This document shows positions 45,144-55,371 of a stretch of 64,000 bases of DNA, in pieces. The stretch covers positions 1-64,000 of the forward strand of contig NZ_VTDM01000004.1 in assembly GCF_015627105.1 (NCBI RefSeq), in the 5' to 3' direction. Source of the stretch: Acinetobacter baretiae. GTDB lineage: Bacteria > Pseudomonadota > Gammaproteobacteria > Pseudomonadales > Moraxellaceae. Each line of letters opens with the position of its first letter. Within the stretch, counting starts at the first letter, position 1. The notes beneath the pieces are model-generated. The model was not told the DNA's origin and did no database searches. It saw only the letters and a program-made list of their open reading frames with translations. The translations under genes were made by a program, and so were the position numbers.

Positions 45144-46310
45144 ATGCGCGAGTACGCTGTTTTTACTTCGGAATCTGTAAGCGAAGGTCATCCAGATAAA
45201 ATGGCCGACCAAATTAGTGATGCAATTCTAGATGCAATTTTAAAAGAAGACCCTCATGGTCGGGTTGCCTGTGAAACTTTAGTAAAAACAGGGGCTGTTG
45301 TACTTGCCGGTGAGGTCACGACCACGGCAAATATAGATATCGAAGCTATTGTGCGCCAAACGGTCAATGCGATTGGTTATAACCACTCAGACTTAGGCTT
45401 TGACGGTTCAACCTGTGCTGTCGTCAACATGATTGGTAAACAATCACCTGAAATTGCACAAGGGGTTGACAGACAAAATGCTGAAGATCAAGGTGCAGGT
45501 GACCAAGGCCTCATGTTCGGTTACGCAAGCCGTGAAACCGATGTACTGATGCCAGCACCTGTTTCATATGCACATCGCCTCATGGAACAACAAGCAAGAT
45601 TACGTCGTAATGGCACACTCGCTTGGCTAAGACCAGATGCCAAAAGCCAAGTCACGTTTGCTTATGAGAATGGTCGTCCAGTACGTTTAGATGCTGTTGT
45701 ACTTTCTACACAACATGACCCAGATATTTCACAAGAACAACTGAAAGAAGCAGTGATCGAAGAAATTATTAAACCGATCATTCCTTCAGATATGTTCCAC
45801 GCGAGCACCAAATTTCATATTAATCCTACAGGTAAATTTGTGATTGGCGGCCCTGTCGGTGACTGCGGGCTAACAGGTCGTAAAATTATTGTTGACACCT
45901 ATGGCGGTATGGCTCGTCATGGCGGTGGGGCTTTTTCTGGTAAAGATCCATCGAAAGTTGACCGCTCAGCGGCTTATGCAGGTCGCTACGTTGCAAAAAA
46001 TGTCGTTGCCGCAGGTCTTGCTGAAAAGTGTGAAATTCAAGTCAGTTATGCAATTGGTGTAGCTGAACCTACATCTATTTCTATTAATACATTTGGCACA
46101 GCAAAAGTTGACGAATCACTGATTATTGCTTTAATTCGTGAACATTTTGATTTAAGACCTTATGGCATTACACGTATGCTTAACCTTATCCAACCAATGT
46201 ACCAACAAACTGCAACTTATGGCCATTTCGGTCGTGATGGTTCAGATCATGCATTTACTTGGGAAAAAACTGATAAAATGCAAGAATTACGCGATGCAAG
46301 TGGCTTATAA
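45144..46310 (+). CDS. metK: S-adenosylmethionine synthetase
   Basis: A 388-residue enzyme making SAM from methionine and ATP. The start [17 protein letters not shown], the [12 protein letters not shown] loop and [19 protein letters not shown] are fully conserved. No SAM riboswitch is visible in the leader. The MetR-like regulator in this window (19435-20352) is a candidate for control of methionine metabolism, by inference. Confidence 0.98.
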   Translation: MREYAVFTSESVSEGHPDKMADQISDAILDAILKEDPHGRVACETLVKTGAVVLAGEVTTTANIDIEAIVRQTVNAIGYNHSDLGFDGSTCAVVNMIGKQSPEIAQGVDRQNAEDQGAGDQGLMFGYASRETDVLMPAPVSYAHRLMEQQARLRRNGTLAWLRPDAKSQVTFAYENGRPVRLDAVVLSTQHDPDISQEQLKEAVIEEIIKPIIPSDMFHASTKFHINPTGKFVIGGPVGDCGLTGRKIIVDTYGGMARHGGGAFSGKDPSKVDRSAAYAGRYVAKNVVAAGLAEKCEIQVSYAIGVAEPTSISINTFGTAKVDESLIIALIREHFDLRPYGITRMLNLIQPMYQQTATYGHFGRDGSDHAFTWEKTDKMQELRDASGL

Positions 46311-46327
46311 TTAGATTCAGCCACATA

Positions 46328-46353
46328 AAAACCCACTTTTAAGTGGGTTTTTT
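46328..46353 (+). terminator. Terminator of metK
   Basis: Stem AAAACCCACTT/AAGTGGGTTTT and a short T run, starting 18 bp after the stop. Confidence 0.9.
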
Positions 46354-46373
46354 AATCTCAATACAAAGAGCAC

Positions 46374-46568
46374 ATGAACATGTTAATTAATCAAGGAAAA
46401 TTTCGAGAAAGAGCCAATCGAAGTAAACGCTATAAAGGTTCTGAAAACCATGTTGCACAACTCATAGATCATTCTTATGATCATCACCATACCGTAAAAA
46501 AGCCATTGCCCAATACAGATCAATCCATTGATCAAACACAATTAAAGCCAAATGACACTCAACTTTAA
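46374..46568 (+). CDS. Hypothetical protein, 64 residues
   Basis: A small basic, histidine-containing protein (FRERANRSKRYKGSENH, then SYDHHHTVKKP). No family is recognised. It begins 20 bp after the metK terminator and ends just before the convergent fxsA. The N-terminus could bind nucleic acid; this is a guess from charge only. Confidence 0.5.
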   Translation: MNMLINQGKFRERANRSKRYKGSENHVAQLIDHSYDHHHTVKKPLPNTDQSIDQTQLKPNDTQL

Positions 46569-46593
46569 GTGATCTGAGCCATCAATAAAAAAG

Positions 46594-47157
46594 TTATTTC
46601 ACGTCTTTCATATTAATTTTTTTCACATCTGGGTTTACTTCTTTTGCTTCACCATCAATCACTTGTGCACCATTTTTTGCTCGTGGTGATGAATTACCCT
46701 GTCCTTGCATTTGTTTCATGAGATCTTCAAAAGGATTAGCACCACCTGCTGATCCAGTACCCCCCATCATTCCTCCCATCATTTTATTCATCATTGCTTG
46801 CTGACGTTTTGCCATTGCAGCCATCAACGCAGAAACAACCATTTTTTGCACAGGAGGCAACAAAATCAAGACAGCGATCACATCTGAAATTAGTCCAGGA
46901 ATAATCAATAAAATACCTGCAATTGCCATAGCAATCTTACGTGAAACGTTGGTATCTAAAGACATTTGCCCTGTCATTTGCATTTGTTGTAATTGAGGCA
47001 TAATCGTTGCTGTACTTGAGCGCAACAACTTAAACCCAATGATTGCCGCCAAGATAAACCAAAAAAACACATACCAGCCACTAATAAACTGAGCAACGCC
47101 AATCCATACAGCAATTTCTAAAATTGCGCCGATAACAACCATAAAAACAATATTCAT
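46594..47157 (-). CDS. fxsA: FxsA family membrane protein
   Basis: About 187 residues with three hydrophobic segments and a Gly/Met-rich C-terminal half (MNKMMGGMMGGTGSAGG). The start MNIVFMVVIGAILEIAVWIG and the later GILLIIPGLISDVIAVLILLP are the FxsA pattern. E. coli FxsA, when overproduced, blocks phage T7 exclusion by F plasmid PifA; its normal role is unknown. I prefer the ATG at 47157 over an upstream GTG. Confidence 0.88.
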   Translation of the reverse strand: MNIVFMVVIGAILEIAVWIGVAQFISGWYVFFWFILAAIIGFKLLRSSTATIMPQLQQMQMTGQMSLDTNVSRKIAMAIAGILLIIPGLISDVIAVLILLPPVQKMVVSALMAAMAKRQQAMMNKMMGGMMGGTGSAGGANPFEDLMKQMQGQGNSSPRAKNGAQVIDGEAKEVNPDVKKINMKDVK

Positions 47158-47366
47158 GAAATTTTGTTTACCTTTTAACACTCAAATGAAGTCATATACG
47201 CTGCACAGCGCAACACTATATTTATATCTTGTTTTATAAGATAAGGCCTTTTTATAAAAATTAAAGTCAATTTAAATATAAATTAAACAAATAGCATCAA
47301 ACATTGGCCTTATTCAGATTGAAACCCTCTATACTCCCCTTATAATTTTATAAGCTACTTTTTATT

Positions 47367-47912
47367 ATGTCTTTAATTATTGGAATTGATCCAGGTTCAC
47401 GACTGACAGGTTACGGTATTATCGAACGTCAGGGAAATGATCTTAAATTTATTGATGCAGGTACCATTAAAACAGAAACGCAAGAAATACCTGAAAGGCT
47501 AAAAAGAATTTTTGCTGGCATTGAACGAATTGTAAAATTTTATGGACCAACAGAAGCGGCTGTAGAACAGGTCTTTATGGCACAAAACCCTGATTCAGCT
47601 TTGAAACTTGGACAAGCCCGTGGTGCAGCCATTGCAGCACTCGTAAATCTAGATTTACAAGTGGCAGAATACACAGCAAGACAAATCAAACAGTCTGTTG
47701 TCGGTTATGGTGCAGCAGATAAAGAACAAGTTCAAATGATGGTCATGCGTATTTTAAAACTGACCATCAAACCACAATCCGATGCAGCCGATGCTTTGGC
47801 CGCAGCCATTTGTCATGCCCATGCATCTGGTAGTATGAGCAAAATGGCTGTATTAAATGCACTAGGTGGCATGGCACGTGGACGTAGTCGCTCTAGTTCT
47901 CGAAGAAGATAA
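47367..47912 (+). CDS. ruvC: Holliday junction resolvase RuvC
   Basis: A 181-residue endonuclease that cuts four-way junctions with RuvAB. The acidic active site is seen in [25 protein letters not shown] and [15 protein letters not shown]. ruvA and ruvB do not follow, unlike in many genomes. The tail is Arg/Ser-rich ([11 protein letters not shown]). Confidence 0.96.
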   Translation: MSLIIGIDPGSRLTGYGIIERQGNDLKFIDAGTIKTETQEIPERLKRIFAGIERIVKFYGPTEAAVEQVFMAQNPDSALKLGQARGAAIAALVNLDLQVAEYTARQIKQSVVGYGAADKEQVQMMVMRILKLTIKPQSDAADALAAAICHAHASGSMSKMAVLNALGGMARGRSRSSSRRR

Positions 47913-48036
47913 CCCATTTCACCCATCATGATATTTACAAATCCAAGAAAGTTTGGAGTATTTTGCCTAATCACAGCAGATTATTTTCGGTATGATAACG
48001 ACATAAAATCATATTGCAACTGATGTGGAACACAAA

Positions 48037-49032
48037 ATGACTGTAAGAAATGATTGGAGCCGTGAGGAAATCCAAAAACTTTATGATCAACCCTTTTTAG
48101 ATCTTGTTTTTGATGCTCAACGCATTCATCGCCAGAACTTTCAAGCAAACAGCATTCAAGTGAGTACACTCCTTTCTATTAAGACAGGTCGTTGCCCTGA
48201 AGATTGCAAATATTGCTCACAATCATCTCGTTATGATTCAAAACTAGAAGCTGAAAAACGTATTGCCGTTGAAAAAGTCATCGCTGAAGCTAAAGCAGCG
48301 AAAGAAGCTGGGTCATCTCGTTTTTGTATGGGTGCTGCTTGGCGTAACCCACACGAACGTGACATGCCCTACGTCTTAGAAATGGTTCAAGAAGTCAAGT
48401 CTTTAGGACTTGAAACTTGTATGACACTCGGTATGCTTGATCAATCGCAAGCAGAACGTCTAAAAACTGCAGGTTTAGATTATTACAACCATAATCTTGA
48501 TACATCTCGTGAATACTACAGTAATATTATAACGACACGAACTTTTGACGATCGTTTAGATACACTAGACCATGTACGTCGTGTAGGAATGAAAGTTTGT
48601 AGTGGAGGTATTGTTGGTTTAGGTGAAGGCAAACAAGACCGTATTGGCTTATTACATGAGTTAGCTACATTGCCGATTCATCCTGAATCTGTTCCAATTA
48701 ATATGCTTGTTCCTATTGAAGGTACGCCCCTTGCAAATGTGGACAAACTAGATACAACCGAATGGATTAAAACCATTGCTGTCGCTCGTATTATTATGCC
48801 AAAAAGTTATATTCGACTTTCGGCAGGTCGTGAGGCTCTGAGTGACTCAGACCAAGCATTGGCCTTTATGGCAGGTGCAAATTCACTGTTTTCTGGTGAA
48901 AAACTCTTAACGACACCCAATGCAGGTGAAGGCAAAGACAAAGTGTTATTTGCTAAATTAGGTCTTACCCCTGAAAAACCTAAACCAACTGTTACTGAAC
49001 TCTCTGTTGATGCAATGGCCATTTCAGCTTAA
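48037..49032 (+). CDS. bioB: Biotin synthase
   Basis: A 331-residue radical-SAM enzyme that inserts sulfur into dethiobiotin. The 4Fe-4S motif is [12 protein letters not shown], then [29 protein letters not shown] and GTPLANV. I use the ATG at 48037; a GTG four codons upstream is possible. The other bio genes are not adjacent. Confidence 0.96.
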   Translation: MTVRNDWSREEIQKLYDQPFLDLVFDAQRIHRQNFQANSIQVSTLLSIKTGRCPEDCKYCSQSSRYDSKLEAEKRIAVEKVIAEAKAAKEAGSSRFCMGAAWRNPHERDMPYVLEMVQEVKSLGLETCMTLGMLDQSQAERLKTAGLDYYNHNLDTSREYYSNIITTRTFDDRLDTLDHVRRVGMKVCSGGIVGLGEGKQDRIGLLHELATLPIHPESVPINMLVPIEGTPLANVDKLDTTEWIKTIAVARIIMPKSYIRLSAGREALSDSDQALAFMAGANSLFSGEKLLTTPNAGEGKDKVLFAKLGLTPEKPKPTVTELSVDAMAISA

Positions 49033-49047
49033 AACATACACTATCAA

Positions 49048-49087
49048 AAAAACCATGGTGCACAATCAATGACCATGGTTTTTTTAA
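49048..49087 (+). terminator. Terminator of bioB
   Basis: Stem AAAAACCATGGT/ACCATGGTTTTT around a 12-base loop, then more T. Palindromic arms. Confidence 0.88.
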
Positions 49088-49150
49088 CCTAAAATAAATA
49101 ATAACAACCGTACACTAGAACCAACTCTTTCTCACAAATAGATACTCACA

Positions 49151-50419
49151 ATGCACCGTAAAACAGTTTCAGCAATTGCTTCAATACTGCTATTTACTTC
49201 ATGTTATACCTTTGCAAATCCAACAAAACAGTATCAACTAGAACAGGTCGTGACTCTAATTCGACATGGCATTCGTCCTCAAACCAACACCGAAGCATTA
49301 AATGAAGCCACAGGTAAAGCATGGCCAGTGTGGTCGGTACCTGATGGACACCTTACTGCTCGTGGATATGCAGGCATGCTTAATCAAGCCCAATATCAAA
49401 TGAGTATATGGCAACAACAAGGATTGCCATTACTCTCCAATCAACCTTGTAGCCTACAACAAAATCAGTTATTTATTTGGGCTGCTCCTGATGAGCGAAC
49501 ACAAAAAACTGCTCAAGCCTTTGCAGAAGGAATCAATCCACATTGCCGTTTTAACGTCAATGTTAGTCAATATAAACAAGACCCATTATTTGATGCCGTA
49601 AAAATGCAAAGTACAACCCCTTCGTTTGAAGCAATCCAACAACAATTTAAAGCAAAAATCATCAGCCAAGATAAAATACAGACCCGCTATAAAACAATAA
49701 ATCAAGCTTTTAAACAAGCGGTTTGCACGTCAGACCACTGTCAATTTCTAGATGAACCATGGGAGCTAAAATTAACACATAAAGGACAACCTAAGCTGAG
49801 TGGCCCAGCCAATGAAGGGGCAAATATTGGCGAAACCATTCGACTACAGTACAGTGAAAACTTCTCACTTGATCAAATTGCATTTGGGCATGTTCGTGAT
49901 GTAAGTGATGTTAAATCACTCATGCAACTACATCAGGCAAAGTATATTTATCTCAATGAGATCATGCCTTATGCCCAAATGGGAGGATCCATTTTATACC
50001 AGCAAATACTAAATGCACTTTCAACACCACAGACCAATGACCCTTTATCTAGACCTTTGGTTATTTTTGTAGGTCATGACACCAATATTTCACAAATAAA
50101 AACATTGCTAGGTTTTCATTGGCAACTACCACAATATTTAGCAGATGACATTCCACCAGGGGGTAGCTTAACTTTTAGTAAATATAAAGAACTAAAAACG
50201 CAGCAATATTTCGTAAAAATCGATTTTAGTGCGAGAACACTTGACCAATGGCGACAACTTACGCCTCTTTCAAGCAAAGCACCTTTGGCACAAAATACCC
50301 TCAGATATGCTTATTGTAAATCAACCTCTGTAGGTACACTTTGCCCCCTTGAACAATTTTTACATGATGCACAACAAAAAATTATCCCTACCACAATAAA
50401 TCAGCCATTATTTCAATAA
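49151..50419 (+). CDS. Periplasmic histidine-acid phosphatase (AppA/Agp-like)
   Basis: A 422-residue exported phosphatase. Signal peptide to about residue 22 (CYTFA-N). The catalytic motif VTLIRHGIRPQT supplies the phosphohistidine, and FVGHDTNIS supplies the general acid HD. The family includes phytase and glucose-1-phosphatase, which release phosphate outside the inner membrane. The exact substrate is unresolved. Confidence 0.9.
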   Translation: MHRKTVSAIASILLFTSCYTFANPTKQYQLEQVVTLIRHGIRPQTNTEALNEATGKAWPVWSVPDGHLTARGYAGMLNQAQYQMSIWQQQGLPLLSNQPCSLQQNQLFIWAAPDERTQKTAQAFAEGINPHCRFNVNVSQYKQDPLFDAVKMQSTTPSFEAIQQQFKAKIISQDKIQTRYKTINQAFKQAVCTSDHCQFLDEPWELKLTHKGQPKLSGPANEGANIGETIRLQYSENFSLDQIAFGHVRDVSDVKSLMQLHQAKYIYLNEIMPYAQMGGSILYQQILNALSTPQTNDPLSRPLVIFVGHDTNISQIKTLLGFHWQLPQYLADDIPPGGSLTFSKYKELKTQQYFVKIDFSARTLDQWRQLTPLSSKAPLAQNTLRYAYCKSTSVGTLCPLEQFLHDAQQKIIPTTINQPLFQ

Positions 50420-50492
50420 TCAGTATTCTTATCGGTCATGAATTGTATACAATCCATCACAGCTTTTAGTTATAGATTGATACGGTATTACA

Positions 50493-51158
50493 ATGCAAAA
50501 AACTTGGTCTGATCTTGATCACTATATTGAATCTCACCTTATTCCTCAAGATCAAAAATTACAACAGGTGATAGATAACACAGACCAATATGGGTTATCT
50601 AATCATCTTGCTGTTGCCCCCAATCAAGGCATGTTATTGCAAATGCTCATACAAATGAACAAAGCCAAACGTGTATTAGAAATCGGAACATTTGCTGCCT
50701 ACAGTACACTTTGGCTTGCTAGAGCACTTCCAGAAGATGGTTATTTACTCACGATTGAGGGAAGATATAGCCATGCTCGCGTTGCACAAGAAAATATTCA
50801 GCAGGCTCAAATGCATGTTGATATTGATTTACGTATTGGTATGGCGGCAGACGTCCTAAATGCTTTACCGAAAGACACCTCTCCTTTCGATTTTATTTTT
50901 ATTGATGCAGATAAAGGTAGTTATCCGACATATTTAGAATTGGCACTTCAATTTAGCCATTCTGGTACTATTATTGTTTTAGATAATGTCATTCGTGCAG
51001 GGGATATTATTGATGCTTCAAATCAAAAACCAAGCATTGTAGGAATTCGTAAAATGTTTGAAGCCCTACAAAACCATCCTCGCCTATTATCTTGCACAGC
51101 ATTACAAACTGTAGGAAGCAAAGGACACGATGGTTTAGCAATTGCTATTGTGAAATAG
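50493..51158 (+). CDS. Class I O-methyltransferase (catechol/caffeoyl-CoA type)
   Basis: A 221-residue SAM-dependent methyltransferase. Motif I is RVLEIGTFAAYSTLWLARALP, then DFIFIDADKGSYPTYLELAL as metal and substrate loop and IIVLDNVIRAGDIID. Such enzymes methylate hydroxyls of small phenols or other substrates with Mg2+. The substrate is unknown. Begins 73 bp after the phosphatase gene, possibly the same transcript. Confidence 0.9.
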   Translation: MQKTWSDLDHYIESHLIPQDQKLQQVIDNTDQYGLSNHLAVAPNQGMLLQMLIQMNKAKRVLEIGTFAAYSTLWLARALPEDGYLLTIEGRYSHARVAQENIQQAQMHVDIDLRIGMAADVLNALPKDTSPFDFIFIDADKGSYPTYLELALQFSHSGTIIVLDNVIRAGDIIDASNQKPSIVGIRKMFEALQNHPRLLSCTALQTVGSKGHDGLAIAIVK

Positions 51159-51220
51159 ACAAAATTTAAACGTTTTTTTATTTCAAATAAAAAACAAACA
51201 CTTAAGTAGATAAAATCATA

Positions 51221-51262
51221 TTATCCATAAAGTTATCCACAGGATTTGCGGATAACTTTTTT
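51221..51262 (+). terminator. Hairpin with DnaA-box-like sequences
   Basis: AAGTTATCC (51230-51238) pairs with GGATAACTT (51250-51258), followed by TTTT; this serves the methyltransferase gene. The same DNA holds TTATCCATA (51221-51229), a consensus DnaA box TTATCCACA (51233-51241) and, on the other strand, TTATCCGCA (51255-51247). Which role matters is open. Confidence 0.6.
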
Positions 51263-51271
51263 GGAAAGGAA

Positions 51272-52114
51272 TTACTTCGCTACAATTAAAGGAACATCAA
51301 TTTCTCGATACACTTTAGTTGTAATACTTCCTAAGAAAAATTGCTGGATACGGCTTTGACTAAATGCACCTAAAATTACGAATTGAATGCCATGTTCTCG
51401 TTGGTAATCAATAATATTTTGAGCGACATCACCATGACGATGCTCAACAACCACATCGAATCCATGCTCTCTTAAATAATTTTCTGGAGTTTCCAACAGT
51501 TCTGGGTAATCACCTACATATAATAGATGACACTGTAAATGTTTAAATAAATCGCTCTCTACAATGCTATGCATCATTTTAGTACATACATCAGAGTATT
51601 CATAAGCAAAAATAAAACGAGTTGGTGGCTTAAAATGCTCACTTACTGTCATCACAGTGCATTTAGCACCTCGAATAAAGTTTTCAACATTACCGCCTAG
51701 ATCTTTATTTTTCTCAGCAGCACTATCACCAACCTTACCAATCAAGGCAATATCATCCTCTTGTAATGCACCTAAGCTTTGTTCTAAAAAATCACCTTTT
51801 TCTTGTACAATAGAAACATCTAACCCATGTTTTTCTTCAATTTGTTGCTTAATATGTTTCAGCAAATTATTACTATAATCTAATGCAAGCGTACTTTGTT
51901 TTTGCTCTAGCTCAGCGAGCTCTTTTAGCAGCATCGCATTACTTTCAAAGCCAATAACACCGCTAATTTCGCCTAAATGATAACTGGATGGGTAATAATC
52001 TAAAACCTGTAATAACACGAGCTCACGGTGAGTTGTTTTTGCAATCCATGCAGCCGCTTCAGCGATGGCATTAACACATGGAGATGAGTCAATACATGCA
52101 ATAACACGTTTCAT
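51272..52114 (-). CDS. Tandem universal stress protein (UspA domains)
   Basis: A 280-residue cytoplasmic protein with two Usp domains (about 1-145 and 150-280). The first starts MKRVIACIDSSPCVNAIAEA; the second ends VILGAFSQSRIQQFFLGSIT followed by DVPLIVAK, keeping part of the GxxGxxxxxxGS ATP-binding pattern. Two-domain Usps (UspE-like) respond to starvation and oxidative stress. Single gene between two DnaA-box-like sites. Confidence 0.9.
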   Translation of the reverse strand: MKRVIACIDSSPCVNAIAEAAAWIAKTTHRELVLLQVLDYYPSSYHLGEISGVIGFESNAMLLKELAELEQKQSTLALDYSNNLLKHIKQQIEEKHGLDVSIVQEKGDFLEQSLGALQEDDIALIGKVGDSAAEKNKDLGGNVENFIRGAKCTVMTVSEHFKPPTRFIFAYEYSDVCTKMMHSIVESDLFKHLQCHLLYVGDYPELLETPENYLREHGFDVVVEHRHGDVAQNIIDYQREHGIQFVILGAFSQSRIQQFFLGSITTKVYREIDVPLIVAK

Positions 52115-52229
52115 TTTTGCCTCTCTTACGAGTTTGTTCTATACATAATCATAGCTTCAAATTAACACAAGTGGATAACCGTGCAACTGTTTTATGCAAG
52201 TTACGCACAAAAATTACGATATTTATGGA

Positions 52230-52844
52230 TTAATCAGGCCTAAATTTAATGAATTTTGCAGGATTTCCAGCAACTATCGTGTAAGGCTCCACATTTTTGG
52301 TCACCATGCTGTGCATACCGACCACTGCATGATTTCCAATTTTTACTCCATCTCGAACACCTGTATGTGCACCTAACCAAACATCTTGACCAATTTCTAT
52401 GCCTTTAGATGTAACCGATTGTTGATAAATTGGAGAATCTGACGCCATACCATGGTTAAATGCATAAAGATGACTATATGCAGCCAATCTCACTTGATCA
52501 TGAAGAATAATACCTGCTCGGCCACCATCTAAAATACAATGGTGATTAATTGCGACTTCATTACCAATCGTTAATGGACCATGTAACACGCTGTCTGCTG
52601 CAATAAAAGTATTATCTCCGATCGTTATTTTTCTTCCACGTTCTGCAAAAATATGAGCCTGTGGTGAAATAAAAACATTTTCACCAATCTCAACGGTTTC
52701 CATATCCATTAAGTAGGCCTGATATTCTTGTTGCCATTGTACCGCCCATTGTTTATGTTGATCTTTTAATCGCCAATACAACCACGGCATATAATTTAAA
52801 CGTTGTTTATGCTGTTCGCGGTATTTTAACAACCTATCTGTCAT
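52230..52844 (-). CDS. Left-handed beta-helix acyltransferase (LbetaH)
   Basis: About 204 residues with hexapeptide repeats (ITIGDNTFIAADSVLHGPLTI region, then EIGQDVWLGAHTGVRDGVKI and HAVVGMHSMVTKNVEPYTIV), typical of maltose/galactoside O-acetyltransferases and related enzymes. AGGAG is 6 bp before the ATG at 52844, so I drop two upstream codons. It overlaps the end of the YigZ gene by 11 bp. The acceptor is unknown. Confidence 0.88.
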   Translation of the reverse strand: MTDRLLKYREQHKQRLNYMPWLYWRLKDQHKQWAVQWQQEYQAYLMDMETVEIGENVFISPQAHIFAERGRKITIGDNTFIAADSVLHGPLTIGNEVAINHHCILDGGRAGIILHDQVRLAAYSHLYAFNHGMASDSPIYQQSVTSKGIEIGQDVWLGAHTGVRDGVKIGNHAVVGMHSMVTKNVEPYTIVAGNPAKFIKFRPD

Positions 52845-53433
52845 GATCAACTCCTTTGAGTCGTTCTCTTCCTCTGGTTACATCTTGAATTTTTTGTGCC
52901 AATTCACTTTGTTGATGATGTTGAATTTTCGCTGAAATTTTCACACCACTTATCAAATATTCTTGAGTAAATACAATTTGCTGGTGTAGTAATTCATATT
53001 GTAAAATTGGCCATTCACTAAAATTACATTCAAAATAAACATCAATTTTTTCAACTAAAGCAATTTTCTCTGCTAATAGCAGTGCTTTACCTGCAGTTCC
53101 ACCATACGCACGAACCAAGCCACCTGTGCCCAATTTCACACCACCATACCAACGATTTACCAGTACAAGAATATTGGTTAATTCATTGCCTTCTATTGTG
53201 GCCAGAATAGGTCTCCCTGCTGTTCCTGAGGGCTCACTATCATCGTTGATACGAACATTATGGCCAATTTTCCATGCCCAACATTGATGTGTTGTCGAAT
53301 GATCTTGATACTCTTCTAAAGTCATTTTTACATCTTCTTCTGTTTCAACAGGAATGACGTAAGCTTGGAAGCGACTTTTTTTTATGTCTTCTTCATAAAC
53401 AACAGGGTCTAAAATTGTAAATGGCATACTCAC
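52834..53433 (-). CDS. yigZ: YigZ/IMPACT family protein
   Basis: A 199-residue protein. The UPF0029 domain carries KKSRFQAYVIPVETEEDV, NDDSEPSGTAGRPIL and NRWYGGVKLGTGGLVRAYG, followed by a DUF1949-like C-terminal domain. The IMPACT family is linked to translation control and GCN1 binding in eukaryotes; the bacterial role is unclear. Upstream of the acyltransferase in one operon. Confidence 0.92.
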   Translation of the reverse strand: MSMPFTILDPVVYEEDIKKSRFQAYVIPVETEEDVKMTLEEYQDHSTTHQCWAWKIGHNVRINDDSEPSGTAGRPILATIEGNELTNILVLVNRWYGGVKLGTGGLVRAYGGTAGKALLLAEKIALVEKIDVYFECNFSEWPILQYELLHQQIVFTQEYLISGVKISAKIQHHQQSELAQKIQDVTRGRERLKGVDHDR

Positions 53434-53606
53434 TCATTGTTTTGAATTTTAAATCATTATAGCCTTTTCTCAGCGCAGACCAAATGTCATCTAAAACCAC
53501 TTTCATATTAAATCACATATCATTTTTATGAGACGCAGTTGCGATAATGAATGTTTAAAATAAATAAATGAATGCGTGAAATATTGGTTCAAACAAAAAT
53601 AATCTT

Positions 53607-53676
53607 GAGTAGTGAGTAGTGAGTAGTGAGTAGTGAGTAGTGAGTAGTGAGTAGTGAGTAGTGAGTAGTGAGTAGT
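53607..53676. repeat. 7-bp tandem repeat (10 copies of GAGTAGT)
   Basis: Ten perfect units, in the divergent spacer between yigZ and the DUF1653 gene. A TATAGA/TACTAT-like -10 is 10-15 bp downstream, so repeat number could alter promoter spacing. Third short tandem array in this window. Confidence 0.95.
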
Positions 53677-53716
53677 GTAGAAAAATACTATAGAATATTA
53701 CAAATCAACGACCACC

Positions 53717-53983
53717 ATGAAATTCGCTCACTTTCTTCAATTCCCTATTTTAGGATCAAATATGCATATTAAACATGGCATTTACCAACATTATAAAGGC
53801 CAAAAATATCAGGTCATAGGCACAGCTCAGCACAGTGAAACACAAGAACAACTGGTTGTTTATCAGTGCCTATATGGTGATTTTTCTCTTTGGGTCAGAC
53901 CATTAAGTATGTTTGAAGAACACGTCGTTTTAGCTGATGGAAAAAGTGTGGCTCGCTTTCAGTTTATTAAAGCGAGCTATTAG
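53717..53983 (+). CDS. DUF1653 protein
   Basis: An 88-residue protein. From residue 16 it follows the family: [20 protein letters not shown], then [20 protein letters not shown] and RFQF. The first 15 residues are not family-like, so the ATG at 53762 is an alternative start. Its last 17 bp overlap the 3' end of tsaD on the other strand. Function unknown. Confidence 0.85.
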   Translation: MKFAHFLQFPILGSNMHIKHGIYQHYKGQKYQVIGTAQHSETQEQLVVYQCLYGDFSLWVRPLSMFEEHVVLADGKSVARFQFIKASY

Positions 53984-54986
53984 GTTTACTGAGTTCATTC
54001 ATCGGCCAACGAGGTGTTGTAGTTACCACTAAGCCGTCACTTGCCCCTTCTTTTAAACGCTGATAGCCTGCAAAAGCAATCATTGCACCATTGTCTGTGC
54101 ATAAAGCAGGCTCTGCGTAGTACACCTCTGCTTTCATTTTAGGCAAAGCGTGCTCTAATTGTTCACGCAACCTCAGATTTGCACTAACACCACCTGCAAT
54201 CACTAAACGTTTGAGCCCCGTTTGTTTTAACGCATTCACTGATTTTTTAACCAGTGTATCAACAATAGCTTCTTGAAATGAAGCTGCAATATCTGCATCT
54301 TTATTTTCACCATTCAATTTTTTAAGCTGAACGGATACAGCTGTTTTCAATCCACTAAACGAAAAAACAAGGCCTTTATGTAACATAGGACGTGGAAAAT
54401 CAAATGCCTTAGGATCACCATTTAAAGCAAGTTTTGCAATATTTGGCCCACCGGGGTAAGGCAAATTCATCATTTTAGCAACTTTATCAAATGCCTCTCC
54501 TGCTGCATCATCAATTGATTCGCCCAACATTTCATACTCACCAATTCCATATGCGGCCATTAATTGTGTGTGTCCGCCCGACACCAACAGTGCCACAAAA
54601 GGAAATTGCGGAGGATGTTCGGACAGTAAAGGTGCAAGCATATGACCTTCCATATGATGAACACCTATGGCCGGTTTATTTAACGCAAATGCCAATGTTC
54701 GACCAAATAAAGCCCCTGTCATCAATGCACCCATTAAACCTGGGCCTCTTGTATATGCCACTGCATCAATTTGCTTTTTTTGAATATTGGCTTGACTTAA
54801 CAGGCGATCTAAAAGGGGAACCATTTTACGCACATGGTCGCGAGATGCTAACTCAGGTACAACGCCACCATATTCTGCATGTAATTGCATTTGTGTATAA
54901 AGCACTTGACCTAACAAGCCTTTTTCACTGTCATACAATGCAAGTCCAGTTTCATCACAAGATGTTTCCAAGCCTAAAACAATCAT
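53967..54986 (-). CDS. tsaD: tRNA N6-threonylcarbamoyltransferase TsaD
   Basis: A 339-residue protein that transfers threonylcarbamoyl to A37 of tRNA with TsaB and TsaE. Visible are [16 protein letters not shown], the metal-binding [21 protein letters not shown] and [14 protein letters not shown]. Divergent from rpsU, as in many gammaproteobacteria. A tsaE gene is at 14206 of this window. Confidence 0.97.
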   Translation of the reverse strand: MIVLGLETSCDETGLALYDSEKGLLGQVLYTQMQLHAEYGGVVPELASRDHVRKMVPLLDRLLSQANIQKKQIDAVAYTRGPGLMGALMTGALFGRTLAFALNKPAIGVHHMEGHMLAPLLSEHPPQFPFVALLVSGGHTQLMAAYGIGEYEMLGESIDDAAGEAFDKVAKMMNLPYPGGPNIAKLALNGDPKAFDFPRPMLHKGLVFSFSGLKTAVSVQLKKLNGENKDADIAASFQEAIVDTLVKKSVNALKQTGLKRLVIAGGVSANLRLREQLEHALPKMKAEVYYAEPALCTDNGAMIAFAGYQRLKEGASDGLVVTTTPRWPMNELSKPNSSL

Positions 54987-55075
54987 TTATACGCCTATTT
55001 TTCACATTCAATTCGCAGCAAAGCTATTATAGGCTTGTAGTATGAGATGTAAATGAGTAAAATACTGCACTTCAC

Positions 55076-55104
55076 TTGTTTTCTAGTGCATACCGCGCTA
55101 GATT
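55076..55104 (+). promoter_or_regulatory. Putative promoter of rpsU
   Basis: TTGTTT, 17-bp spacer, TAGATT; the start of transcription would be about 15-20 bp before the ATG. Inference from spacing and position. Confidence 0.5.
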
Positions 55105-55128
55105 TTATCCATAATATTGAGGATTTTC

Positions 55129-55344
55129 ATGCCACAAGTTAAATTGAAAGAAGGCGAACCAGTAGACGTAGCAATCCGTCGTTTCAAACGTTCTTGCGAA
55201 AAAGCTGGTGTTTTAGCAGATGTTCGTAAACGTGAATTTTACGAAAAGCCAACACAAGAACGCAAGCGCAAAAAAGCTGCTGCTGTGAAACGCTACCAAA
55301 AGAAATTGACTCGCGAATCTGTACGTACTACTCGTCTTTACTAA
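55129..55344 (+). CDS. rpsU: 30S ribosomal protein S21
   Basis: A 71-residue basic protein ([20 protein letters not shown], ending [10 protein letters not shown]) of the small subunit near the mRNA exit. TGAGGA lies just before the ATG at 55129. It is followed 27 bp later by yqeY and faces tsaD, the usual rpsU locus, but dnaG and rpoD do not follow here. Confidence 0.98.
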   Translation: MPQVKLKEGEPVDVAIRRFKRSCEKAGVLADVRKREFYEKPTQERKRKKAAAVKRYQKKLTRESVRTTRLY

Positions 55345-55371
55345 TTTTAATTTGTGACTGAGGTTGCTTGT

